Position numbers and translations under genes: made by a program
The notes under the pieces: model-generated
Databases searched by the model: none
What the model was told of the DNA's origin: nothing
Seen by the model: the letters and a program-made list of their open reading frames with translations, nothing else
NCBI RefSeq assembly: GCF_963675165.1
Contig: NC_087381.1
Span: 186,001-250,000, forward strand
Length of the DNA: 64,000 bases
Direction of reading: 5' to 3'
Origin: Halichondria panicea
Taxonomy: Eukaryota; Porifera; Demospongiae; Suberitida; Halichondriidae
Shown: positions 1 through 12,163 of the stretch, piece by piece
How positions within the stretch are numbered: the first letter of the stretch is position 1
Layout of the letters: every line of letters starts with the position of its first letter

Positions 1-177
1 GCTAATACTGAAACCCCTACTTGAGTATGCTTCAACAAAGATAGCTGTACACATAATTATACGATATCCTTACTGAATCAATAACATTAACAGCAATAAA
101 TGCGTTCAATTCTACAACAAATGCACGTACGTACACACAGCTACAGTGCAGTGCAGTACGCCACACACTAATCTTAC

Positions 178-578
178 CAAGGATGGACATCCCATGGCCG
201 TTATAGTTCAATAGTCCTTTCTGAGCTTCTGTTAAAACCTGTAGTACAAAACAAAAGACAATAAATACCATAGATACTATCTGATGTATAAATCATCACA
301 CGACGTTCGCTACATAATTTTTCAGACTAAAGTAACAACCCCACCCACCACACTACACACACACACACACACATTGCAACAAGGGCTTACGTGTACAGGC
401 ACCATGCATGCAGCAGCTAGAGCACATACAAATGTTAGTGCAACCATATACATGTAATATTAAATATTTGCTATTTCCCTGGCCCTGCTGCAGGCAGCAG
501 CTACCTTACCTCGTATGGTAGTTGCGCAGGCCCTGCTGCGAAGTTGATGGTCTCTTCTCGCAACCGCTCTTGTGACAT
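178..578 (-). CDS. PSAT1: Phosphoserine aminotransferase, first two exons (partial)
   Basis: Only the N-terminus is in the window; the gene runs off the left edge. Exon 1 (578-510) starts at ATG 578 and reads MSQERLREETINFAAGPAQL; exon 2 (238-178) reads VLTEAQKGLLNYNGHGMSIL and ends in phase 1 at a GTAAGA donor. The NFxxGPAxLP start followed by a Q-K-x-LL-x-Y-x-G-x-G-S/M-x-L block is the conserved N-terminus of phosphoserine aminotransferase, the PLP enzyme of the second step of serine biosynthesis (3-phosphohydroxypyruvate plus glutamate to phosphoserine plus 2-oxoglutarate). The substrate and PLP residues lie in exons not seen here. The gene is divergent from ANP32, with 355 bp between the two ATGs. 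I am confident of the family; the symbol rests on these roughly 43 residues. Confidence 0.8.
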
Positions 579-933
579 AGTGCTTTAGTTTGAGTAGTAG
601 AATGCTTGAACGAAACACAATGATGTAGAGTATCGAGTGCGATTGGTTGCCTTGCGTGGATATGATGTGTCTAGTCTTCAATGGAAGCAAGTTTGAAGTG
701 TATGTTGCAATACAATGTATGCAGCAAGTTCAACTGGTACAGTCAGATTTCTTACAGTGCTAAAGACGAAAGATTTATAATTATATACACGCACGAGAAA
801 GCCACGTGGTAGACGAGTGCTGCACCCGTCCCTCAAATTGTCCATTGCCGAGCAAGGGATTTTCCCTAAGTGTCAAGAGCACTCCCATACTGCGCATGCG
901 CATGACAATTGAAGGGTGGTGAGGATATCGACA
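579..933. promoter_or_regulatory. Divergent PSAT1/ANP32 promoter region with NRF-1-like site
   Basis: This short gap separates two start codons that point away from each other, so it should hold both promoters. At 891-902 lies TGCGCATGCGCA, a perfect palindrome matching the known NRF-1 (alpha-Pal) consensus, about 32 bp upstream of the ANP32 ATG. No TATA box is evident. Regulatory function is inferred. Confidence 0.5.
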
Positions 934-2715
934 ATGGAGGATGCTATAGCCAGCCAGCAGAAGGATAGAAAACCAGGAGAGGTGGGTGTGGTCAACATAT
1001 GAAGCTATCAGCTCTAGTCAAAATGGCAGACACTTTTTATTGCATTCAAAACCAAACCTGTAGTCGTTAATTAATTAGAATTACGCACATGTGTCAATTT
1101 AGTGTTCGCTTTTCACAACAGATTGAGGAGTTGTATTTGGACAATGTACAATCGCCTCAGATCAGTGGTCTATCTGACGAGTACACTCGCTTACAGAAAC
1201 TATCTGTCGTCAATTGCGGTCTCTCTAGTCTGGAGGGACTACCCAAGCTGCCCTCGCTGGAGAAGGTACTGTATCTGCCCACACACAGCTGCTACTTAGC
1301 TGCTACTCAGCTGTCCGCCCCCCCCCCACACACACACACACAGCTACTTAGCTGCTACTTAGTGGTCCGCCCCCCACATACACACCCTCACACATCACAC
1401 ACACACACACAGCTGCTACTCAGCGACAACCGTCTCAGTGGTGGGCTGGATAATCTCGCCAGATGTAATGGTCTAAAGAAACTAGTACTGGCTGGAAATA
1501 AAATATCCAATTTAGAAGAATTAAAACCTCTGGTACGTATATATACGCCCACACACACACACACACACACACATATGCCCACACACACACACACACGTAT
1601 GCCCCCACCCATACACACACACACACACACGTATGCCCACGCCCACACACACAGAGTAAATTGTCAGGACTGCTATCACTGGATCTATACAATTGCCCAG
1701 TAACGTCAATAGAGAACTATCGAGATCAAATCTTTGAGCTACTGATCTCGCTAAACTCGCTTGACGGGCTAGACCGCTCGGGAGAAGAGGTGGAAGACAG
1801 TGAGGGGGATGACGAAGGTAGAGACAGTAATGATTTTCTTTGTCTGTGTAGACTGTAGTTTAATTTCACAGCTTTAGCTCCACATGCACGCACCCACCAC
1901 CCACTCACACCCACACCACACCACACACAGAGGAGGAGAGCGAGGCTGAGGGCAGTGAGAGTGACGAGGAAGGACCTGGACTCGACTACTTGCTCAACAA
2001 CGAACTCAACTCAGTGAGTATTATAGAAATGGCTAGAAATTTAATTCATTTGCTACCCCACCTCCTACCCCCTAACTTCGTACCAACCTCGTACTTTCCC
2101 TCAGGACAGCTCTGGTAGTGAGAATGAGTATGACCCTGACAACGATGATGCTCCACCTGACGATGACTTCATTGTACTCTCCGATGATGAAGAAGACAGA
2201 GGTGGGCCGAGTATTGCAATAAGTGCCAAAATTTCAATTTTTGAACCGCCATAACTTTAGTTCCAGTGATCCAAATTCAACAATTTTATGTTTTTCTGGA
2301 AGCTCAAAAGGAGCCTATTCAGATGGTATGCTCAAATCCAATTTGGAACGGGCCCATAGTTTCCTGTTTTCTGGACTATACCATATGGTACAAAAACAGG
2401 CCGAAAATAGACTTTTGATTCTCAAAAATTGTGGATGGTCTAGTTTCGGCCTCTTGGGCCAGAGCTATCATCTGTGTACGTGTGTGTGTGTGTGTGTGTG
2501 TGTGTGCATGGGATGGTGTCTAGTGTAGCATCTTTGAACGGCCATAACTTTAGTTCCATAACGTTAATTTTATGATTTTCTGAAAGCTTAGAGATTGCTT
2601 CCCATGCACACACACACACACGTACACAGATGATGGCTCTGGCCCGAGTCAACCCAAGAGGCCGAAACTAGACCCTCCACCTGAGCAAGACGACGACGAG
2701 TCTGACAGCGACTAA
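934..2715 (+). CDS. ANP32: Acidic leucine-rich nuclear phosphoprotein 32 (ANP32) family
   Basis: Seven exons (934-981, 1122-1265, 1413-1532, 1655-1817, 1931-2013, 2105-2201, 2630-2715) join in phase to 741 nt, 246 aa, close to vertebrate ANP32A. The N-terminal part is the ANP32 LRR domain, with [32 protein letters not shown] and the capping [15 protein letters not shown], then LDGLDR. From about residue 155 the chain is an acidic tail of E/D/S runs, ending in a basic nuclear-localisation-like PKRPK and a final [11 protein letters not shown]32 proteins are nuclear histone-binding and phosphatase-regulating factors; the role here is by homology. Exons 3, 4, 5 and 7 follow (CA)n tracts that run directly into the 3' splice site. 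Intron 6 holds a copy of the GCCATAACTT repeat. The last exon and 3' UTR are duplicated at 4.5 kb. Confidence 0.9.
2223..2560. repeat. GCCATAACTT-type repeat in ANP32 intron 6
   Basis: This stretch contains two partial copies of the AT-rich repeat found throughout the window. Hallmarks are CCATAACTTTAGTTCC, a nearby TTTTCTGRAAGCT, and the A/T-rich block in which CCATATGG is followed by 'ggcc'. It is split by a short (TG)n run at 2478-2504. It has no coding potential. Confidence 0.6.
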
Positions 2716-2900
2716 TTACCCCCCACATAGCTATTACATTGCTGTAACAAACACGTATATGCGTATATAATATTATATATCTTTATCACTTGCATAATTA
2801 ATTGTTGAAACGTAAATTAAATTAACAAGTTTTCTGGAATGTGAAATTGCATGATATGGAAGTAACAGACTAGCTGTGTACTATTTAATAATTATTATTA

Positions 2901-3490
2901 TGCCTCGGTGCGCATGCGCAAGCGAGGTATACGGTAGTGTGTTTGTGTGTCTGTGTGCAGGGTTATGTGTGTGTGCGTGTGTGTGCGTGCGTGCGTGTGT
3001 GTCACTGTGAGTGTGTGTATAGACCGCTATAGCTGCTCAAGGATGAATCAAGTGCAAGTAAGAGTTTCTATAGGCTTCTAGTCATGTTTACTTGGATTTT
3101 AATTCGTGGATTTGCAAAATAATGCTTCGTTCTCGAGTTATGCCTAGTTTTGCTTACTTGGAATGCCATTGCAGAAGAGTCCGTAGCAAAACTTGTTCAC
3201 CGAGTGTTACTACTCTACTTAGTAGTTAGCTCTGCACTAGAACGCTAGCTATTGGTAGCTGCAAAAGTGAGCAGAGAGCTGCAAGGCTCTGCTGTTTGCG
3301 CTGACGTACTTGCAGCCATTAATTTTACACTTGAACTTTTGGCATCGATCGTTTTTAACAACAATCATGGTCAATCATTATCCACTATTCGGTTGATTGC
3401 AAAATTCACCATGATAATTGTGTGTATAAAAGCTACAATGTAGCTATTAGTAGTTTTATGTTATGTAGCTTTGGCACCTCCACCGAGGCA
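2901..3490. mobile_element. Possible inverted-repeat element (MITE-like)
   Basis: The segment begins TGCCTCGGTG and ends with its exact reverse complement CACCGAGGCA. Just inside the left end is GCGCATGCGCA followed by a GTGTGTGT-rich stretch. It is about 590 bp and carries no credible protein. I could not find a matching target-site duplication, so the ends are tentative. Confidence 0.45.
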
Positions 3491-3594
3491 TCAGCACCCG
3501 CGGTGCTTTCATTTGTGACGGTGTTTTGTAGTTTGTGCTTTTTGCGCTGTACTGGGTTCAATTCACCGGCAATAGTTTTGCGTTCCCGTGAGTG

Positions 3595-4500
3595 GGTTCA
3601 ATTCCAAATTGTCAAATACTTTTATCTCTCGAATATCAACTTTGATGGTACCATTTGAAAGGTCTCTTTCTAAGCTTTCAGAAAAACATAATTATTTTTG
3701 ATCCACAGAATTCAAGTTATGGCAGCTGAAAGATTTCCAAAATCAAACGGAGGGGGGGGTGTCTTTCAACAGCCATAACTTCAGTACAATGTATCCGATG
3801 TCAAAATTTTTAGGATTTTCTGAAAGCTTAAAATTACCTTTCAAACAATGTGTTTCAATCTAAAATTTCATTGGGGGCCCTAATTTGTCGTTTTTCGGCC
3901 TCGGACCATGGGCTATAATCCATGGTATCGCGAAATTGGTAAATACTTTTATCTCTCGAATATCAACTTTGTGATGGTACCATTTGAAAGGTCGCTTTCA
4001 GAAAAACATAACATTTTTGGAAAAATACCTTTCAAATGGTGTGTTTCCACACTACCATAACACTACTGTACAATAACGTCACACCGCCGTCACACTATCG
4101 TCGCACTGATGGCACCATTTGAAAGGTCTCTTTCTAAGCTTTCAGAAAAACATAAAATATTTGATTTTCAATCCACAGAATTCAAGTTATGGCAGTTGAA
4201 AGATTCCCAAAATCATTAATTAAACGGAGGGGGGGTGGGGGTGTCTTTCAACAGCCATAACTTCAGTACAGTTGATCCGATGCCAAAATTTTTCTTAGAA
4301 AATTACCGTTTCAATCCAAAATTTCATTGGGGCCCTAATTTGTCATTTTTTGGCCTCGGACCATGGTATCGCCAAATTGGCATATACTTTTATCTCTCGA
4401 ATATCAACTTTGATGGTACCATTTGAAAGGTCTCTTTCTAAGCTTTCAGAAAAACATAACATTTTTGATTTTCGATCCACAGAATTCAAGTTATGGCAGC
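3595..4500. repeat. Array of degenerate GCCATAACTT repeats
   Basis: At least three diverged copies lie head to tail. Each has CTTTTATCTCTCGAATATCA, then CCATTTGAAAGGTCTCTTTC, a poly-G run, and GCCATAACTTCAGTACA. Copies begin near 3618, 3938 and 4387. There is no gene here; reading frames across the region are short and composed of repeat. Confidence 0.7.
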
Positions 4501-4717
4501 TGAGCAAGACGACGACGAGTCTGACAGCGACTAATTACCCCCCACATAGCTATTACATTGCTGTAACAAACACGTATATGCGTATATAATTATATGTCTT
4601 TATCACTTGCATAATTAATTGTTGAAACGTAATTAAATTTAACAAGTTTTCTGGAATGTGAAATTGCATGATATGGAATTGGAACTAAGTACAGACTAGC
4701 TGCGAACTATTTAATAA
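4500..4717 (+). pseudogene. Duplicate of ANP32 last-exon end and 3' UTR
   Basis: The segment repeats, almost base for base, the end of ANP32 exon 7 from the Glu-Gln-Asp codons through the stop and about 180 bp of 3' flank (original about 2680-2895). It includes the same CCCCCCACATAGCTATTACA after the stop. It has no splice acceptor or upstream exons, so it is a non-functional fragment. The intervening 1.6 kb is repeat and transposon, which suggests duplication followed by insertion. Confidence 0.85.
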
Positions 4718-4900
4718 TAACAGAGGGTCAGGTGCATGACAAAAACTATATAATTATCGGGGGGGGGGAAAATAATAACTTAAATGTGATCCAGTTACAG
4801 CTAGTACATAAAAAAATCGAGATAAATTACTACAAAATAGATGAGATATAGCGTACACATGTATACACACACAGACACAAAGAAAAGACAAAATCTCTAA

Positions 4901-7900
4901 TCACATCAAGTTGTAATCTTTCAGATTTTCTTCTAGTACGTGCTCCCGTACAGCCGTGAAGACACGCTCAATGTTTTTAGTGTCCGTGGCCTCTGTGAAG
5001 TGAGCAAAGACTCTCTGGTTCTCTGGGTTGGGGTTGAGGTTGTTGAACAAGTCTTTAATGTACTCTTTGGCTGGACCGCCATTGCCCTTAGGACCTGTGT
5101 GGGTGTGTGTGTGTGTGGGGGTGGTGGAGTGTGTGGGTGGAGTGTGTGTGTGTGTGTGTGTGAGGGGGGTGGTGGAGTGTGTGTGTGGAGTGTGTGGGGG
5201 TGTGTGTGTGTGGGGGGGGGTGGGGGGAGTTATTATGACAGTGTCTAACACAAAATGCGAAACACACACAATATTATGGAATACCGAGTATGAAAAGCCA
5301 TACTCAGTACATATGCTAATACGCCACATCATACAAACACTTGTGTGGAGGGAAGTGCGTATTAGTAGTCGATAAATGGCTTCCTTAAATGTATGCATAG
5401 TAACAAACCACACTGTACTAGCAATCAACTAATACAGCCACCGTGGTACAGAGCAAACGTAATTATATACCGTTATAAGGGAAGTAGTCAGCGAGGTGGG
5501 ACGTGGCGATCTTCTCTTCAAACAAATCCGTTTTGTTGAGGAACAGGATCATCGAAGATTTCTTGAAATAAGGATAACCAAATAAACACTCGAACAAAGC
5601 GAGGCTTTCCCGTAGTCTGTTCTGAGTATCGTCCTCCACCAATACCTGGGAGGGTGTGTTGTGTGTGGGGGGGGGGGGGGGGGTAATAGATGGTTGGTAT
5701 GATCTAAGCACACCATGTTGGAGCACTATCAAAGAGCTACTAAATGCATTAGCTTTGAAATCGGACGTTCCTAACACAAGTTATGGACAATCAAAGTTAG
5801 CTCTGAAAACAGGTCTCATTCTACTTAATTAACATCATTTTATGCTATTTAGAACAGCTCTGACCTGAAGGGCAAATGTTGCCAGGCCACTCTGCACATA
5901 CCTATGTACACTGGCTGTTACACACTAGCAATATTTTGTAATCCACCCCCTCACTCCCGCCCACCTGATCGTATTCGTTGATAGCAGTGAGGAAGATGAT
6001 GGCCTTCACATCGTCAAAACAGTGGATCCATTTGCGACGCTCTGACCTTTGACCTCCGACATCCAGCATTCTGAGAAGATACAGTATCAACAGTTACAGT
6101 AGAAGCCAACACACACGCCCACACAAAGTACAGCTATACATAATACACGTGAGCAAATCAATCTCCAATAAGTCCATCACCATGGTTACCTGAACACGAC
6201 GTCCTTCCTCATCTGGAAGGTGTACTCAATGATCCCGGTGGTGGGTACACGAACCCTCAACACATCGTCAATGGAGGGAATATAGTCGGCCAGTTTAATA
6301 CGCTCCAGTGCCTCGAAATAGCTGCAGAGACAACGAGAATGTCATATTAATTATGTTTTGTAATTATGTTTGAATTACGGGCTCTCAAAGATAGCTACTA
6401 AATTGGCTAAAATTTTGGGAAAACTATTGCTAGCGATTTGGGGCCACCCCTCAGGCCTAGTTCACTAGCGTTTTGTTAGACACACTTACTATTTGGCTGA
6501 GTCTGAGATCTGAAATTCTCTTCTCCTGGCGAAGCACGCCTTGACTCCTCTGTCAGCCCATAAGCTCTGAATGGCCGTGTAGTTGTCCGTGGATATAGTG
6601 GTCGTCTTCTCAGAGATGTCCTTTAGAGATTCTGCATGTGCCTGTGTGGGGTGGTGTGTGTGTGGGTGTGTAGTGTGTGTGTGAGGGGTGTGTGAGAGAG
6701 ATCTACACGCTAATTACTATAGAGCTATCCCAGAACTACACCAACACGTTGTTTAGTTTAGACAGTGCTCGCTCTAGACCTAAGTTATGGCCAATCAAAC
6801 ATGTGTACGATGTACTAGGACAAGTAGCTGGCCACAGTGAACTTGTAAACATCAAGGAAGTAAGAGCTTACATATGCATCCTAATTATAATGCAGCGTGT
6901 ATACGTGACCACACTGGGGAAACACAGAGACACTTGATACCAGGCTAGTTATTCCCATACACAGCATACCTACCTAATGCCAGGCATAACTGTCTCTAAT
7001 GGTCCCAACACAAAGTCACACTGGGGGGGAAGTAAAGTATTGCTACACCCAGCCTAGTCACATCTCGAGTGGGAATATCATAGTAAGAATGGCATCTCTT
7101 TGCTACACCCAGCCTAGTCACATCTCGAGTGGGAATATTATAGTAAGAATGGCATCTCTTTGCTATATCCAGCCTAGTCACATCTCGAGTGGGATAATTA
7201 TCATAGTAAGAATGGCATCCCTTTCATCCCAACTGTTTCCTAGCGTGGTCACACCGAAGTGGAGATTACTAAAGAGACAGGCATTTCTGTGGACACTGAT
7301 TAACCAGTGCATTAAATTACTAAGGGCATAAAATTGCTACGTCTATAACGTATATTAAACACAGGTACGCCATTACTGAGATATAATGATCTACAAAAAG
7401 TGTTTGGACGACGCCTACGACATCACACTTTTTAACAAAAAAAATAGCGTGAAGTCAACAACACTATTTGCTACTATTGTATGGTATCTATGGCAGCAGT
7501 GATCTACATGTATGTACAGCACACCCAAGGAATGATACACACTCCCTGAAATGGCTTCAAAACAGAGTCAACAGATACCAAGGGTTTAATTAAACTCATT
7601 ACATCCGACATCAGTTGAGAGCTGAGTTCCTAAGGAATACAAACACATGCACTCGAGGGCACTACAAGTGGCTGAGGGCTTCTAAATCACATAGACACCC
7701 GACAAAACAGTGTCTAAATACTAGTGTGTGCATGCGGAAACCTTGCCATCGAGGCTTGAATACAATACAAATTGCTTGACAACGGGATACTAAATAGGTA
7801 TACTAAGTCCCATAGTATACACACTGTTCCCGTGCATGTAGATCTTATCAACTAGTATATCTAACTATAATAATAACGCAAAACCTAGGGCCGAGACAAT

Positions 7901-8702
7901 CAAGCCATACCACAGACACGTGTGTCAACAGTAGCTAATGGGTTGACACGCACAAACACCATCCCCCCCACACGCACAAGCACAATCCCCCCCACACGCA
8001 CAAGCACAATCCCCCTCACACACGCACAAGCACCATCCCCCCCACACGCACAAGCACCATCCCCCCCACACGCACACGCACCATCCCCCCCACACGCACA
8101 AGCACCATCCCCCCCACACGCACACGCACACACAACTCACATATTACGCAACATCAATGAAAGACTAACATAAGTAAACCATCGCTTAAGCCAAGTGTTG
8201 CCAATCCACCCACATGCAAGTTGATATCTCATGTTACAGTGATTACCTTATTAGCCGGGTCAGTGTAGTCGATCTTGAGCTTGCTCATGGCCGCTATGAG
8301 TATTTGACTACCAGATAGTATGTTTTTGTATATGAGTGGCCGGAATTCTGCCCTGTCAGCATCTGAGTAACCTTGACCGTGGATGATACGCATCTGTTTG
8401 ATGAACGTGCTTTTGCCAGCCTCACCCGTGCCTGTGTGGGAGGGTGTGTGTGTGTGTGTGTGGGATGTGTGCATTGGACGTACGTACACGTGCACAGTGG
8501 GTGTGTGGGCGTGTGTATATACACAAAGAGCAAGCAACAAGAGATAGCTAACTAGAGCTAGCTACTAGTGTGACTTACCTAGTAACAGAAGCTTGAACTC
8601 TCTGCCAGCTTCTTTCTTCCAAGTTTTAAACTCTGTATCAATGGCCTTACTCACACGCAGCTGGGCCTTCTGGTCCTCGTCGAGGAAACAGGCAAGCGCC
8701 AT
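4901..8702 (-). CDS. Heterotrimeric G-protein alpha subunit, Gq-like (gene 1)
   Basis: Seven exons (8702-8579, 8431-8247, 6641-6490, 6321-6190, 6070-5965, 5645-5471, 5094-4901) join in phase to 1068 nt, 355 aa, the normal length for a G-alpha. The start MALACFL offers a palmitoylatable Cys but no Gly2 for myristoylation. The P-loop is GTGEAGKST (usually GESGKS), switch I has VRVPTTG with the catalytic Arg, and switch II is [16 protein letters not shown] with the catalytic Gln. The base-recognition motifs are NKTD and TEATDT where most family members have NKKD and TCATDT. The C-terminal NLKDYNLM resembles Gq/11, so phospholipase C coupling is plausible but inferred. It lies head to head with gene 2, and several exon junctions match, so the pair probably arose by inverted duplication. 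Confidence 0.92.
7040..7221. repeat. 60-bp tandem repeat, three copies
   Basis: Three successive copies of a unit beginning TTGCTACACCCAGCCTAGTC and ending AAGAATGGCATCTC, with small changes in the third copy. It lies in intron 2 of G-alpha gene 1. Confidence 0.85.
7655..7860. repeat. Dispersed repeat, copy 1
   Basis: The segment from CGAGGGCACTACAAGTG through GTAGATCTTATCAACTAG is a diverged copy of 9803-9998. Both include ACTGAGGGCTTCTAAATCAC-like and GTATACTAAGTCC-like blocks and a CTCGAGGCTT-like right part. This copy is in intron 2 of G-alpha gene 1. The ends look like a non-autonomous transposon, but no clean target duplication was seen. Confidence 0.6.
7946..8130. repeat. 24-bp minisatellite, about 7.5 copies
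   Basis: Unit close to ACGCACAAGCACCATCCCCC plus CCAC, purine/pyrimidine-skewed, in intron 2 of G-alpha gene 1. The long open frames across it are repeat artefacts. Confidence 0.85.
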
Positions 8703-9248
8703 TATAGTAACTGACTAATCCTAGAGCGGTGCAAGTGAGTCAAGGATCTAGGATCTAGGAATAGCTAGCTATAAATTATAATAGCCTCTATAAAAGCTTG
8801 GCTTCTAATGACATTCCTAATAATGGGCGTGGTAAATTACCCATTAGAGCGCTTCGCAAGAATAAAATACTTATTGGAACAAAGCCTCATTCGCAAATGT
8901 TTTCACCCGCAAAATATTATGTGTGATAGTGGTCACGTGATTGGAGGGAGTGTCTGATTATTATAGTAGCCAGCTCACAAGGAAAGGGCAGCTCAATTAA
9001 GTCAAGAGATTGGTGCTATAGCTAGCTAGCTGTATAGTGGTGTAGGGAGACTGTGTTACGTGGACGTACAAGCATCAGAGGCGCAGCAGCAGGGTCAAGA
9101 CTTGCTGGATGGAGTAATCGTTTATTTACGGCCAAAGATAAACACTAGGATCAAAGGAGCTAGCTCAATATAACAACAAACACGTCCATACACAGCCACA
9201 GCCACTAGTCTCGCGGGCCAACCAGCCACACTGCACTGAGGGTCAAAG
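8703..9248. promoter_or_regulatory. Shared upstream region of the two G-alpha genes
   Basis: 546 bp separate the divergent start codons at 8702 (-) and 9249 (+). It holds TCACGTGA at 8934-8941 (an E-box palindrome) and several AGCTAGCT runs. No TATA box in a convincing position is visible. Promoter role is inferred from position. Confidence 0.4.
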
Positions 9249-10409
9249 ATGGCTTGCTTCAAGAGTGAAGAGGAAAGAGCACAGTCGAGAATTAATCGTG
9301 AAATAGAACGAGAGATTGCACGAGACAGTAGAGAGACCAGACGGGAGATAAAGCTGCTTCTCTTGGGTACGTTAGTATTAACCATTCATATACATTACTC
9401 GTGTTACTCGTGTTATTAAACAATTCATCACAAAATAAAGCTAATTATTGTTGTTACGACGAGTACGATTGTGTAAGCCTTCTGTAGCCTATACAGTACA
9501 GAAGCTATAGTTCCTTATAAGCACAATATAATATTATCGTGGGTTGCAAAGAGCTTATAAATGCACGTTTTAGTTCTGATATTGAGTAATAATTATAGAT
9601 TTCACTTAGCAGGTAACTACGAGCTATTATAGTATCCTGTACTTGGAGATATCAAATTACGTTGCCAGCTCTGGTTAGCCAATGAAAAGTGGCATCTAAA
9701 TCAGTTATCGTAATTATGCATGAGGGTATCTATGTGTTATAGTGCCTCGAGGCGCAAGGGCGTGTTGTTTTTATTGAAGCCCAAAGGCACTGATTTAGTA
9801 TCCCGAGGGCACTACAAGTGACTGAGGGCTTCTAAATCACATGGACACCCGATAAAACAGTGTCTAACTCATTTAGATACTAGTGCGCATGCGCAAGCCT
9901 TGCCCTCGAGGCTTAACTTGTAGGTATACTAAGGTATACTAAGTCCTATAGTATACTTCCTCTGAGGCACTCTTCCCATGTAGATCTTATCAACTAGCTA
10001 CTATTGAACTTTGTACCTACCACTACTGCACAGGTACTGGAGAGTCTGGGAAGAGCACGTTTATCAAACAAATGAGAATTATTCACGGCGATGGATACTC
10101 AAAACCAGACCGACAAAAGTTTATCGTACTAGTCCACAGAAACATCTACACTGCAATATTGGTAAGCCGGTCGCTGGTATTTATTGTCTCTTTCGTACTT
10201 TGCTACATCTACATGTAGATGTAGCTAGAGGGTAACTGCATGACGCATAGTACAGGCAGTAATGTTGTGTTGGGGTTTCCTTGTTGTATTTCATCATTAG
10301 TTTGTTTAATGTCCTGGTGACAGTTACTGGGTTAGTATCACCCCCTGTTCTCAATGGACGGTGCTTCTATTGCTACATGCCCCCCCCCCCCACACACACA
10401 CACAGACGC

Positions 10410-10465
<56 letters not shown>

Positions 10466-12107
10466 CCTTGCGTCATTTCCCCAATATTCAACCGTTTGGT
10501 AGCTATCTTTCAAAGCCTGTAATTTGTGTTCAATTTCAAAACTAATTGATGCATTTAATAGCTGTCAGAATTACCTTTCCAATGGTTACAAGTTCTGTGA
10601 TCACACACGCCCACCACACACGCACACAGGCACTGGTAGAAGCCATGGAAGCTCTATCTATCCAGTATACCACAGCCGATCTAAGAGAGTCGTCCAAAGA
10701 CCTGCTCTCTGTTAATGCTGACACAGCAGTCTCCATTTCATCGTCACACTCTCAGCTGATACGGTTGCTATGGGCTGACCCGGGACTCCAGAGTTGCTAT
10801 GTGAGAAGGAGAGAATTTCAACTCTCAGACTCAGCCAAATAGTGAGCAAATTTATAATATTTTTTCCATGACTATGTACAAAAAACAAAAAGTTCGGATA
10901 ATGTTCGTGGCGCTGTAATTAGAAGAAAGGCGGCATGTATCAAACCATAAAAATAATTATGCTTGCTTGTAATGTTGTGTCAAAATCTCAAGTTACCGCA
11001 TGTTTTGTAAATATGAGCATTTAGAAGCCCTTATAGTCGACGTGTGCAATCTGATCAAGATAGAATACATTATTGCTACCGTAAGTAGAAATTCCAGCCA
11101 TTTTTAACAAAAGCGCAAGGCTATAGTTTTTCCCTAAATTCAGCCGTTTTGGTAGCTATCTTTGAGAGCCTGTAATTTGTGTTCAGATTGTCCAATTTCA
11201 AAACTGATTGACGCATTCAATAGCCCTCAGAATTACCATTCCAATGGTGTGCTTAGTACAAGTTTTGTGGTTAATCGAAATCCATCATTATAATTATAAC
11301 CCCACCCTCCAGCTATCTAGATGACCTGGACCGGATCTGTGCCGAGGATTTCCTACCCACCACCCAGGACGTGCTCAGGGTTCGTGTACCCACCACCGGG
11401 ATCAACGAATACCTCTTCACCATCAATAGAGTCATATTCAGGTGAGGACCTTTTCAACAATAGCCACCCTCGAGTACAAGCCCCTACTCGTTTGATACAT
11501 GTAGCTATTAATTAAATTTTCAGTAATAGCCGCCCTCGAGCACAACCCCCTCCCCTCCCCTATTGAAGCACAAACTATACTGTATTTCTCCCCTGTAGAA
11601 TGGTGGATGTCGGAGGTCAGAGGTCAGAGAGACGAAAGTGGATCCACTGTTTTGAACATGTGACGTCAGTCATGTTTCTGGCGGCATTGTCTGAGTACGA
11701 TCAGAGCTTGGTCGAGTCGGATGAGGTGAATTTTAAGTCATGTTATCGTAATCGAAGCCACGGGTTTAAATAGATTGTTATTACTGTACATGTACTTTAT
11801 AATAATAAGTTTATTTAGTCATAATTATTTTATAAATCGTATCGTATGACATATACACACACCCACACACACACCCACACACACACACACACACATACAC
11901 ACACACACACCCACACACACACACACACACCACACACATACAGAGTGTGAATCGAATGAAGGAGAGCTTAGCGTTGTTTGAGGCAATCGTCAGTTACCCC
12001 TGGTTCAGGAAGTCATCCATTATCCTGTTTCTGAACAAGAAGGACTTGTTGGAAGAGAAGATAATGGTGTCACCTCTCTCTGGCTACTTCCCCGAGTACA
12101 CTGGTAC

Positions 12108-12163
<56 letters not shown>

